Shown here: positions 53,450-61,047 of the stretch, piece by piece
Layout: every line of letters starts with the position of its first letter
Numbering within the stretch: position 1 is the first letter of the stretch
Source: Prolixibacteraceae bacterium
GTDB taxonomy: Bacteria > Bacteroidota > Bacteroidia > Bacteroidales > Prolixibacteraceae
Direction of reading: 5' to 3'
Length of the DNA: 64,000 nt
Assembly: GCA_019163175.1 (NCBI GenBank)
Contig: JAFLKN010000003.1
Coordinates: 310,001 to 374,000 of the forward strand
Program-made: the position numbers and the translations under genes
Notes under the pieces: model-generated
Databases searched by the model: none
What the model saw: the letters and a program-made list of their open reading frames with translations, nothing else
What the model was told of the DNA's origin: nothing

Positions 53450-54034
53450 ATGCCAGCACTTGTAGAAGGATTCAGCGAAGTTTTCGGGATATTAAAGGAA
53501 TTGGCTTCCGGAGTAAAAACAGCCATAGAGCTTAAGGAAAACCAGAAAAATGAATTAAGGGATGCCATTGCCAAAACAGCAGAGCTCGTAGATCAAACAT
53601 TGGCTATTGTAAAACAGCACTTAACCAGTGTTATTTCTGAACTGAAATTCAGAGACCGCCAAAATGCAAAAATAATGATTGCTGAATTAGCATCTTTTCC
53701 TGGTTGGGAAGACAAATACCGGCGATTTCAGCTGTGCGACGCGCTTCGGTTAGCAACAGATAATCTGGAAAGGAAAGGATTGTACAAGTATTTGAACAAA
53801 ATATCATTTAATGATCCTAAAACTATTCAGCGGCGGATGTTTGATTACATCGGCGGCGAAGTTAACGCAGCGAAATCCGTTGTAACCATGCTTGAGAGTT
53901 TGGCACCATTCGCCGATTCGGTAGATTCTGATTTTGAAATGGTTTTAAGAAATCTGGAAGAGGCCCGAAATGAAGTCGGCAAATTGCGGCAGGCGTTTAT
54001 TGATTTGGAGATCGAAATCAGAAATTCAATATAA
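53450..54034 (+). CDS. Helical hypothetical protein
   Basis: The 194-residue protein is predicted to be almost entirely helical and soluble, with long amphipathic stretches at the start (FSEVFGILKELASGVKTAIELKENQKNELRDAI) and end (LRNLEEARNEVGKLRQAFIDLEIEIR). No known domain is recognised. It follows the GMC gene by 35 bp and precedes the lipoprotein by 11 bp, so it belongs to the cluster transcript. It may be a binding or scaffold protein for the other members. Confidence 0.72.
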   Translation: MPALVEGFSEVFGILKELASGVKTAIELKENQKNELRDAIAKTAELVDQTLAIVKQHLTSVISELKFRDRQNAKIMIAELASFPGWEDKYRRFQLCDALRLATDNLERKGLYKYLNKISFNDPKTIQRRMFDYIGGEVNAAKSVVTMLESLAPFADSVDSDFEMVLRNLEEARNEVGKLRQAFIDLEIEIRNSI

Positions 54035-54045
54035 AAAACAAAACC

Positions 54046-54849
54046 ATGAAAACCCATCTACTTATTCTGATCACGGTAATTGGACTTACTTTTCTTTCTT
54101 CATGCAATTCAAGTCTTGACAGAAAAATTGCTTCTGAAGAAGCCGCAGTAGATACAGCTACCATTGCCCCTCCTGCTACTGATGTGCCTGCCACAGATAC
54201 TGAATATCCTGAAACAGAACCGGCACCAGTCGCTGCCGATTCAATCGCAAAGGGTCCGCATTACATTAAATACATGTCGTATATTAAAAAAACCGAAGGA
54301 ACATTGGTATATTATTGCCCTTCACGAATGCTGGAAAACACGGATAACAATGTTTCGGTTACAATTACCAAAGCAGCCTTGAAACAGGCAATTGATGAAT
54401 TGGAAAAGCGAGTGGCCGCAACAACAGGAAAACCAAGCGAATTGATTCACGACAACATCAGCGGAAGTTCAATAACAATTGCATCGAAAATGAAAGTTGA
54501 ACTAAAATATGCCGATAAAGATTTCCAGACCATTTATAAGCCAGAATACGATGACCAGATTTTTGACGGTAAAAATGATATGCATTGGGATTGGATTATC
54601 AAGCCTACTAAAGTTGGAAACCTTCAGCTTTCAATTATTCTATCAGCTTTCGATGAAAAAAATGGCCGTTGGATAGCTGTTCAAACTCCGCCTAAAATAT
54701 TCGATATTAAAGTTCAGGTCGATCCCCGAGGTTACTTTTCTAAATTGTGGGGATTTTTTGGAGATCACCCCGAGTGGCTGTTAACACAGCTCCTTTTCCC
54801 GTTGGCCGCTTTCTTCTATGGCAAACGGCAAAAAGCAAAGGCAGCCTAG
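54046..54849 (+). CDS. Lipoprotein with C-terminal hydrophobic segment
   Basis: The 267-residue protein has lipobox TFLSSC, a Pro/Thr/Ala-rich linker (residues about 40-70), then a mixed alpha/beta domain (YIKYMSYIKKTEGTLVYYCPS ... WDWIIKPTKVGNLQLSIILSAF) and a final hydrophobic stretch LLTQLLFPLAAFFYGKRQKAKAA. A lipid anchor at one end and a helix at the other would make it span the periplasm side. It ends the cluster; copy B of the direct repeat lies 37 bp after its stop. Confidence 0.76.
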   Translation: MKTHLLILITVIGLTFLSSCNSSLDRKIASEEAAVDTATIAPPATDVPATDTEYPETEPAPVAADSIAKGPHYIKYMSYIKKTEGTLVYYCPSRMLENTDNNVSVTITKAALKQAIDELEKRVAATTGKPSELIHDNISGSSITIASKMKVELKYADKDFQTIYKPEYDDQIFDGKNDMHWDWIIKPTKVGNLQLSIILSAFDEKNGRWIAVQTPPKIFDIKVQVDPRGYFSKLWGFFGDHPEWLLTQLLFPLAAFFYGKRQKAKAA

Positions 54850-54885
54850 AAGAATTTTCATTAATTCCTTTCTAAATATTCCAGA

Positions 54886-54910
54886 AAAATGACTCGTTCG
54901 TGCTATTGAC
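54886..54910 (+). repeat. 25-bp direct repeat, copy B, downstream of the cluster
   Basis: The same AAAATGAC, variable bases and TTCGTGCTATTGAC core as at 41818-41842, in the same orientation. Its TTG (54906-54908) is 20 bp before TAACTTTA, a one-mismatch -7 element, so it has the geometry of a promoter for the gene at 55138. Confidence 0.75.
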
Positions 54911-55016
54911 CTTTGGAAAGCAATGGTTTAACTTTATTAAGATTTCTGAAAGGAATATGGAATGTATCTGTTCCAGAAATCTGAAAAAGCTTCATTTTCA
55001 GCTAATCTATCTCGAA

Positions 55017-55051
55017 TTGGGGGAGAATTTGAATTAAAATTTGGGGGAGAA
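55017..55051. promoter_or_regulatory. Two direct copies of TTGGGGGAGAA
   Basis: Perfect 11-bp copies lie at 55017-55027 and 55041-55051, 24 bp apart start to start, in the leader before the gene at 55138. GGAGAAAGTA at 41889 upstream of the cluster is a partial third version; the second copy here continues AAGTA in the same way. This suggests a shared regulatory site, perhaps for the LuxR-type regulator. Confidence 0.5.
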
Positions 55052-55137
55052 AAGTACATTGAAGTGATGCTAATTTCAAATTAGTATATTCTTTTAGGAC
55101 ACACAGAAATAAGAAATCAAATTAACAGCTAAATAAA

Positions 55138-56709
55138 ATGAAAAAAGCAAACCTCATCTTAACATTCATATTGCTTGTAAGTATAAGTGTACTTGGACAA
55201 AGTAAAGTTGAATATGACTTTATAACAAAAGAACCACCTAAAATCTCTACAGCAGACATTGGGACAAACAGTGTTTTTAGAGTTAACCGCATTAATAAAT
55301 TTCTTTATGAAGTCAAAATTGAATCAAGTCAATCAGAATTCAACTCAACTCCCCCCGCAATTTTTTCTACAATTTTTACCTTTGAAAAAAAAGAAGAAAA
55401 TACTATTAAGTCAGAAGCTGATAAAGTAATTGAGAACTCATCGGAAACAAAGGAAAAGATCGAAACTGCCCTTCTATTTGGAACTGAAAAAGCAATTCTA
55501 TATAAGAATAAGCAAATGCTTTCCTCATTTAATGAAGACTTATTTGAATTAAACGAGCAGCCAGATAGCTTGAAAGAAAATTCTAAAATATCACAATTGA
55601 ATCAAACAATTAATGATCTAAAGGCTGCAATAAAAACTCAAGAAGATAAAATTACTCAACTAAATACAATAATAGATAATGAATATTTGAAAAAGACAAC
55701 TGAAATTCATGTAAATGGCAGAATTGTAAGTGAATCATTTGACCAGTTAGAAGAAGCAAAAACTATAAAAAATAAACTTATAAGGATTACATTAACAGAC
55801 GGGTTGGATTACAAAAAAGCTATAGATGAGATAAATCAATTGACTTCTGAATATCCATTGATATTCAAACCAGAAAAACTATTATCTTCTTTCCAAAGCA
55901 GTTATAATAGTTTTAAAACTTCTCTTCAACTTTATTTTATTAACACGGCTGTAAAGACGCATTTTGGTAATGATGAAGGAAAGTTAAGAGAATCTATAAC
56001 TCCACTTTCAACTGAAGTTGAAGACATCAAGAAAAAAGTAGATAAATTCGATTATACAAAATTATTCGAAGAAATAAACCAGCTTATTACAGAATTAAAG
56101 AATGAAAACAACTATTTTATTTGTTCTGATCCAGTGCAGGCAAGAAAAGATGTAATAAATTATAATGTTAAAATATCACCGAGGAAAGGAGTTGAGTCAT
56201 TAACAGCTTTAGAGAATAGAAACTTTAATATAGAAGTTCCTATAAAAGGGGGAGTGAAAATTGATTTCAGTACTGGGTTATTTGTGACAACTAATCTTCA
56301 TGACAGAAAATACAGTAAAACTACATCTACATCTGACAGTACTCAATTTATAATAACTGAAAATAAGAATAATAGTTTAGCTAAATTATCATTAGGAGCT
56401 CTAATGCATATTTCGCCGCGTTGGACAGGAAATTTCAAACCAGGATTCACGTTTGGGTTGGGTTTAAATTCTACTGACCTGACAAATGCCCAAATTTTTA
56501 TTGGAGGAAGTGCAATATTTGGTACTAATGAAAGATTTATTATTTCGACCGGTGTTTCACTTGCTAATGTTGACTATCTGAATGGAAAATATTTATTAGA
56601 TACTCCTATAAAAAACTCAGAAATAGAAACTTCTTTAACAGAAAAGTCAACAAGAGCAGGATGGTTTATTAGTTTTACATATAATTTGACTAACAAAAAG
56701 AAAGAATAA
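55138..56709 (+). CDS. Secreted coiled-coil protein with outer-membrane barrel-like end, AT-rich
   Basis: The 523-residue protein has a signal peptide ending ISVLGQ. Residues about 145-190 form a coiled coil (SKISQLNQTINDLKAAIKTQEDKITQLN), followed by a mostly helical middle. From about 375 onwards beta strands with barrel character appear (GGVKIDFSTGLFVTTNL, GLGLNSTDLTNAQIFIGGSAIFG) and the protein ends GWFISFTYNLTNKKKE. I do not recognise the family. Base composition and codon use (many AAA, AAT, ATA, TTA) are visibly AT-richer than the neighbours, a sign of transfer or relaxed selection. It shares the upstream direct repeat with the cluster, so it may be co-regulated. Confidence 0.72.
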   Translation: MKKANLILTFILLVSISVLGQSKVEYDFITKEPPKISTADIGTNSVFRVNRINKFLYEVKIESSQSEFNSTPPAIFSTIFTFEKKEENTIKSEADKVIENSSETKEKIETALLFGTEKAILYKNKQMLSSFNEDLFELNEQPDSLKENSKISQLNQTINDLKAAIKTQEDKITQLNTIIDNEYLKKTTEIHVNGRIVSESFDQLEEAKTIKNKLIRITLTDGLDYKKAIDEINQLTSEYPLIFKPEKLLSSFQSSYNSFKTSLQLYFINTAVKTHFGNDEGKLRESITPLSTEVEDIKKKVDKFDYTKLFEEINQLITELKNENNYFICSDPVQARKDVINYNVKISPRKGVESLTALENRNFNIEVPIKGGVKIDFSTGLFVTTNLHDRKYSKTTSTSDSTQFIITENKNNSLAKLSLGALMHISPRWTGNFKPGFTFGLGLNSTDLTNAQIFIGGSAIFGTNERFIISTGVSLANVDYLNGKYLLDTPIKNSEIETSLTEKSTRAGWFISFTYNLTNKKKE

Positions 56710-57074
56710 AAGTCAAGTTGCCAAAGTGGAGTCACCCTCTATACCTCTTGATTCATTCACCTCTTAATGATAAAGACACCGTTCTGTTCTGAAACCGACT
56801 TTTATTTAAACAGCATCATAAAAATCTCAATCCCCCCTAACCCCGGTACTTCCGGGGTTTTCTTTTTTCCCCTTCCTCAACCCCAATTTCAAAAAACTTG
56901 ATGTTCCGTTTTGCTTTTGTTTAATTGGCTACGCTTTAATTTGAGCAAAGAATGTTAAGCACCGAATGTACAAGGAGGCTTTAATAAAAAGGAGAATAGG
57001 TGATTTCGCTATACGAATTTAATCCAACCCAAAGCAGGTTGAAGAAACTTAGAATTTGAAACTTGGAACTCTCC
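56710..57074. other. Non-coding region between the AT-rich gene and rlmN
   Basis: The region holds the terminator at 56839-56868 and, near 57049-57068, TTTGAAACTTGGAACT, which resembles the repeat at 28204-28232. No coding frame was recognised. Confidence 0.55.
56839..56868 (+). terminator. Rho-independent terminator
   Basis: AACCCCGG and CCGGGGTT pair perfectly around TACTT and are followed by a T-rich run. It lies about 130 bp after the stop of the AT-rich gene and probably ends its transcript. Confidence 0.85.
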
Positions 57075-58100
57075 CTAACCCAACATCTCCTTCGTACTCA
57101 ACAACCCGCAGGCAGCATAAATATCCTGACCACGACTGGCGCGGATAGTGGTTAAAATGCCTTTGTCGTTGAGCAGTTCTTTAAATTTTTGAAGAGTTGC
57201 TTCGTCGGTTCCTTCGAGCGGTGTGCCGGGAATGGGATGAAAGCGAATGAGGTTAATGCGACATTTGATGCCATTCAGTATTTTGCACAATTCATGAACA
57301 TGACGGGGCGAATCGTTCAGGCCTTTAAACACAATGTATTCGAACGAAACGCGACGCTGGCGACCAAAGTCCCAACTTTTAATTTCGCGGATTACTTCAG
57401 CCAACGGATAGGCAACTTGTACCGGCATCAGCTTTTGGCGTTCATCATCGAACGGAGTGTGCATACTCACCGCCAGGTGTGCTTCCGACCGATTCAGGAA
57501 AGTCACCATTCCGGGCACGATACCAATCGTTGAAACCGTAATTCGCCGTGGACTCATCGCAAAACCCCATTCCGATGTCAGAATTTCAAGGCTTTTCAAT
57601 ACCTGTTCCAGGTTGTCGAATGGTTCGCCCATACCCATGTAAACGATATTGGTTACGTCGTGCCGTTCAGGAATATTGCGAATCTGATTCACAATTTCGC
57701 CGGCAGTTAATTGTCCCTGGAAACCCTGTTTGGCAGTCATGCAAAACAAACAACCCATTTTGCACCCCACCTGCGATGACACACAAACCGTTTTGCGTTC
57801 GTCATCTGGAATCATAGCCGTTTCAATGAATTTACCTTTGACCGTTGGGAACAAATACTTTTTAGTTCCGTCGATGCTCTCCTGCACTTTGGTCGAATTC
57901 ACCAAACCAAATTCGTATTTACTGCTCAGCAATTCCCGGTTTTTCTTCGACAGGTTGGTCATTTCGTCGATCGAAGTAATGTCTTTTTGGTAAAGCCATT
58001 CGGCCATTTGTTTTCCGGTAAATTTTGGCAAGCCAATTTCAACAGCCAGAGCGGTCAGTTCATCGAGCGTTTTTCCAAAAAGTGGAGTTTTTGTTTGCAT
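57075..58100 (-). CDS. rlmN: 23S rRNA (adenine2503-C2)-methyltransferase
   Basis: RlmN is a radical SAM enzyme that methylates A2503 in 23S rRNA and A37 in some tRNAs. The 341-residue protein has the radical SAM cysteines in GCKMGCLFCMTAKQGF, the family motif IVYMGMGEPFDN, PRRITVSTIGIVPGM, and the C-terminal ILTTIRASRGQDIYAACGLLS that carries the second catalytic Cys. It is a single leftward gene. A -7-like TATTTTTG lies at 58121-58128 on the minus strand, 20 bp before the ATG, but without a well-spaced -33 element. Confidence 0.97.
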   Translation of the reverse strand: MQTKTPLFGKTLDELTALAVEIGLPKFTGKQMAEWLYQKDITSIDEMTNLSKKNRELLSSKYEFGLVNSTKVQESIDGTKKYLFPTVKGKFIETAMIPDDERKTVCVSSQVGCKMGCLFCMTAKQGFQGQLTAGEIVNQIRNIPERHDVTNIVYMGMGEPFDNLEQVLKSLEILTSEWGFAMSPRRITVSTIGIVPGMVTFLNRSEAHLAVSMHTPFDDERQKLMPVQVAYPLAEVIREIKSWDFGRQRRVSFEYIVFKGLNDSPRHVHELCKILNGIKCRINLIRFHPIPGTPLEGTDEATLQKFKELLNDKGILTTIRASRGQDIYAACGLLSTKEMLG

Positions 58101-58298
58101 TATATCTGTTTTTCCGAACGCAAAAATACAAAACTATCAGCACAACTCATTTATTACCTGAAAGCATCACTTAAAAATGTGAACTATATTCTGGATTTAA
58201 AACCACATATCAATTGAACTTAAATTATTTTGATGAATTTATGTAAATTTGACGCAACCTTTTCCCGAAAGAACCAATCTTCACAATAAACCAAAGTC

Positions 58299-58802
58299 AT
58301 GAATGTACTCAAATACTTTCTGCTCCTTTCTGCTGCTTTATTGCTGTGCAGCGACTATTATCCCTCCTCGGCATATGTTCCGGTTTTAATGAACCGTGAC
58401 GAAATGGAACGCGCAGTGAAGCTCGAATCGTCTCGTCCAATGTACGAACCTGGCAAAATCTATTACAAGAACCCGTATCTGTTTATTGTTGAAAAATACA
58501 AGGGCGTGCATGTGATCGACAATAGCAATGCGGCCAACCCCGAAAAAATTGGGTTTATACACATTGATGGAATTCGTGATATTGCGATGAAAGATGAAAT
58601 TCTGTATGCCGATAATGCTGTGGATCTGATCGCGATTCAGTTTAATGCTTCCTACACAAACATATCGGTAACCAAGCGGCTTAAAAATTATTTCCCTGAA
58701 ATGCAGGCTCCTGATGGGATGGGTATGCCTTCGTATATATACAATAATCGCCCGGCCAATTCAGTCATCGTTTCATGGAAACCAAACAACTCAAACCAAT
58801 GA
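58299..58802 (+). CDS. LVIVD-repeat-like exported protein
   Basis: The 167-residue protein has a hydrophobic N-terminus (YFLLLSAALLLCSDYY) with a possible lipobox LLLC. The mature part has IYYKNPYLFIVEKYKGVHVIDNSNAANPEKIGFIHIDGIRDIAMKDEILYADNAVDLIAI, the alternating pattern of LVIVD beta-propeller repeats. It has room for only about two repeats, too short for a closed propeller. The stop TGA overlaps the start ATG of the next gene (ATGA), so the two are translationally coupled. A -7-like TAAATTTG lies at 58244-58251. Confidence 0.75.
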   Translation: MNVLKYFLLLSAALLLCSDYYPSSAYVPVLMNRDEMERAVKLESSRPMYEPGKIYYKNPYLFIVEKYKGVHVIDNSNAANPEKIGFIHIDGIRDIAMKDEILYADNAVDLIAIQFNASYTNISVTKRLKNYFPEMQAPDGMGMPSYIYNNRPANSVIVSWKPNNSNQ

Positions 58803-59548
58803 AAAATAAAATAGTCTCCGTCAGTCTGTTTCTGATTTTTATTGCATTTGCCTGTTCATTAGGCGATAAAGGGAGCAGCGATATGATTGGATCTGGCACC
58901 GGGCAAGGCGGTTCGATGGCTGGATTCACCATTATTGGCAACCACCTTTATACCATTGGAGGCAACAACCAATTAAAAGTGGCTGATATTAGCAGCCCCT
59001 CAAATCCTGTATATAAAAAATCATTTAGTCCTGGTTTTGGTATCGAAACTGTTTTTCCCAGGGGCAATAATCTTTTTTTGGGATCGCAAACCGGAGTATA
59101 TATTTACGATGTTAGCGATGCTGAAAACCCAAAAAAAATATCGTTTTATCAACACATTTTTTCATGCGACCCGGTAGTTGCCGACGATCGTTTTGCCTAT
59201 GTAACAATGAATTCGGTATGGGGAAACTGCGGCCAAAATATGAATCAATTGCAAATCCTTGATATTTCTGACTTACAAAAACCAACTCTGATATTTAGCA
59301 AAACCATGAACAGCCCACGAGGTTTGAGCATTCAAAACGACACGCTAATTGTTTGCGATAGTGGCCTGAAGGTATTTAAAGTAGCCGAGAACAGAAAGAC
59401 TATTACTCTCCTGAATGAATTCAACATCAATGCTACTGATGTAATTAGTTTAGCAAATAATTGGTTGGTTATTGGTACTGACGGCTTTTATCAATACCAA
59501 ATCAGAAACAACGAAATTAAATTATTAAGTACCATTCTTAAAGATTAA
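58799..59548 (+). CDS. LVIVD-repeat lipoprotein
   Basis: From the coupled ATG at 58799 this is a 249-residue lipoprotein with lipobox IAFAC; an upstream in-frame ATG at 58775 would add eight residues before the signal peptide and was rejected. The mature part has several LVIVD-type repeats: NNQLKVADISSPSNPVYKKSF, TGVYIYDVSDAENPKKISFY, NQLQILDISDLQKPTLIFSK, SGLKVFKVAE. It should form a beta-propeller at the cell surface or in the periplasm, possibly completed by the repeats of the preceding protein. Function unknown. Confidence 0.85.
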   Translation: MKNKIVSVSLFLIFIAFACSLGDKGSSDMIGSGTGQGGSMAGFTIIGNHLYTIGGNNQLKVADISSPSNPVYKKSFSPGFGIETVFPRGNNLFLGSQTGVYIYDVSDAENPKKISFYQHIFSCDPVVADDRFAYVTMNSVWGNCGQNMNQLQILDISDLQKPTLIFSKTMNSPRGLSIQNDTLIVCDSGLKVFKVAENRKTITLLNEFNINATDVISLANNWLVIGTDGFYQYQIRNNEIKLLSTILKD

Positions 59549-59552
59549 CCCA

Positions 59553-60197
59553 ATGAAATACACTCTTCTTTTAATTGCATTTCTTTCATCTATCCTTGTT
59601 TCGGCTCAAGAAGAACTAGACTTTAAGCGCGAAAAAATATTAAGCATTGTTCCGCAATATGTTTTTCAGAATGGGTTTAGAATCGATTATGAGTTTACGT
59701 TAAAAAATAACTGGAAATCCTGGCTGCAGTTATCTCCGGAATTGTTCATCAACACCGACGGTAACGACATAAGTTCCTACAACTACAACAGCATGACCGG
59801 AGTTGGATTAGAAGTTCATCATAAATATTTTATGAAAGAGCCCAACGAACGCAGTGGTTTTTACTTTGCCTATGGTGGCGGATTTCAGAGTTTCGGAATC
59901 AAAAAAGATCAAAACATCGATTACACCTATTCCGAAGATGGAGCAGAATATATAAGCTACCGACAAGAAGAAGTGAAGACAGCAATTAACCGGGTACTTT
60001 TTAATTTTATGGTTGGCAAACAGGTCGTAAGGTACAAACCATTTATAGTTGATTACTACCTCGGTATTGGTTTCCGATACAGCATGGATAAAAATTGGGA
60101 GTTGATGGAAACATTCAATCAGACCTGGTTCGACTACGGCTACTCTGGTTCGCTATTGGTAGCCGGGGTGAAATTTGGGTTCAACTTCGCAAAATAG
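59553..60197 (+). CDS. Outer-membrane beta-barrel protein
   Basis: The 214-residue protein has a signal peptide (ending LVSAQ) and about eight amphipathic beta strands, for example GFRIDYEFTLKNNWKSWLQLSPELF, MTGVGLEVHHKYFM, FYFAYGGGFQSFGI, FIVDYYLGIGFRYSM and the final LLVAGVKFGFNFAK. It starts 4 bp after the LVIVD lipoprotein, so the three genes form one operon. It could be a small porin-like or anchoring barrel for the propeller proteins. Confidence 0.82.
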   Translation: MKYTLLLIAFLSSILVSAQEELDFKREKILSIVPQYVFQNGFRIDYEFTLKNNWKSWLQLSPELFINTDGNDISSYNYNSMTGVGLEVHHKYFMKEPNERSGFYFAYGGGFQSFGIKKDQNIDYTYSEDGAEYISYRQEEVKTAINRVLFNFMVGKQVVRYKPFIVDYYLGIGFRYSMDKNWELMETFNQTWFDYGYSGSLLVAGVKFGFNFAK

Positions 60198-60209
60198 ACC
60201 TTTAGCCAA

Positions 60210-60890
60210 TCAAAAATAAATTTCAGCAAGGATGTTTTCGTACGGAACGCCCCGTGAAATCAGCAGGTCGCGCACTTCAACAACCATCAAAGCCTTGCCG
60301 CATAGATAATAGTTAATAGTGGTCGGAAGATCATTCATTTCGCTCAGGTATTGAGTTACACGACCGGGGAAAACATTGCACGACTGTTCCTGCGAGCAGC
60401 AACGCACATAACGCTCTCCCATCGCCCATTCCAGTTCGTCTTCAAAATAGAATTGATTGAGGTAGCGCGCGCCATGAATCAAGGTTTTATTTTCTGAATT
60501 CCCGGAGCGAAACATGCTGAAAAACGGAGCGACTCCGGTTCCGGTGGCAATCCACCAGGCTGGTTTTTTCCCATCCTTAAAACTACCATACGGTTTGGTT
60601 GCCCAAATTTTCATTCCCGGAATTACTGACGATAAGGGTGGCGTTAAAACTCCATCCTCCTTAATATTAAAAAGAACACTTATTTCAGGATCATCGTTTC
60701 CGCTGCAAACACTGTAAATGCGCGGAGGAACAGCAGGATCGAGTGTAATTTTTACTACCTGACCAGCATGAAACTCATGAGTTCGTTTCCATGAAATTAA
60801 ATGTACGTCCGGAGAAATTTCCTGATTTTGGGTAATTGTTACTTCTTGAAGCGCTAATTGCGTGTTTTTATATTCGTCTGCTTTGGGCAT
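60210..60890 (-). CDS. Ferredoxin-NADP reductase-like FAD oxidoreductase
   Basis: The 226-residue protein is a single FNR-type module. It has FAD-binding PRIYSVCSG (the RxYS motif), the NADPH-binding WWIATGTGVAPFFSM, YYLCGKALMVVEV and the C-terminal aromatic in AEIYF, which stacks on the flavin. It lacks a ferredoxin domain, so it passes electrons between NADPH and a separate partner such as ferredoxin or flavodoxin. A 16-bp palindrome lies 33 bp upstream of its start codon and may control it. Confidence 0.9.
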   Translation of the reverse strand: MPKADEYKNTQLALQEVTITQNQEISPDVHLISWKRTHEFHAGQVVKITLDPAVPPRIYSVCSGNDDPEISVLFNIKEDGVLTPPLSSVIPGMKIWATKPYGSFKDGKKPAWWIATGTGVAPFFSMFRSGNSENKTLIHGARYLNQFYFEDELEWAMGERYVRCCSQEQSCNVFPGRVTQYLSEMNDLPTTINYYLCGKALMVVEVRDLLISRGVPYENILAEIYF

Positions 60891-60922
60891 TTTTGGTTTT
60901 TCTTAAAATAACAAGTTCACCG

Positions 60923-60938
60923 TACTTAGGTTTAAGTA
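60923..60938. promoter_or_regulatory. Palindrome TACTTA-GGTT-TAAGTA upstream of the FNR-like gene
   Basis: This is a perfect inverted repeat with 6-bp arms and a 4-bp spacer, in the divergent region between the reductase and ThrE genes. TACTT...AAGTA sites are typical of HxlR/MarR-type regulators that respond to redox or quinone stress, which would suit an oxidoreductase. No such regulator is adjacent. Confidence 0.4.
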
Positions 60939-61047
60939 AGTCAAATGTAAACTTTTCAATCAATTAAGAGTAATATAAGATTTAGCTAAAACCGATAAAA
61001 AGGAAATGTCTATTTTTGCACTTCCATTGAAACGAATACCATAAACA

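Noticed and set aside
41961-54849. Cluster as an anti-phage system (patatin plus peptidase plus membrane proteins)
   Set aside because: There is no nucleotide cyclase, TIR, reverse transcriptase, nuclease or helicase, and GMC, ADC-like and DUF4242 proteins point to metabolism.
41818-54910. Cluster as an integrated mobile element with att sites
   Set aside because: No integrase, transposase, tRNA target or mobilisation gene is present, and both repeats have promoter geometry; kept only as an alternative.
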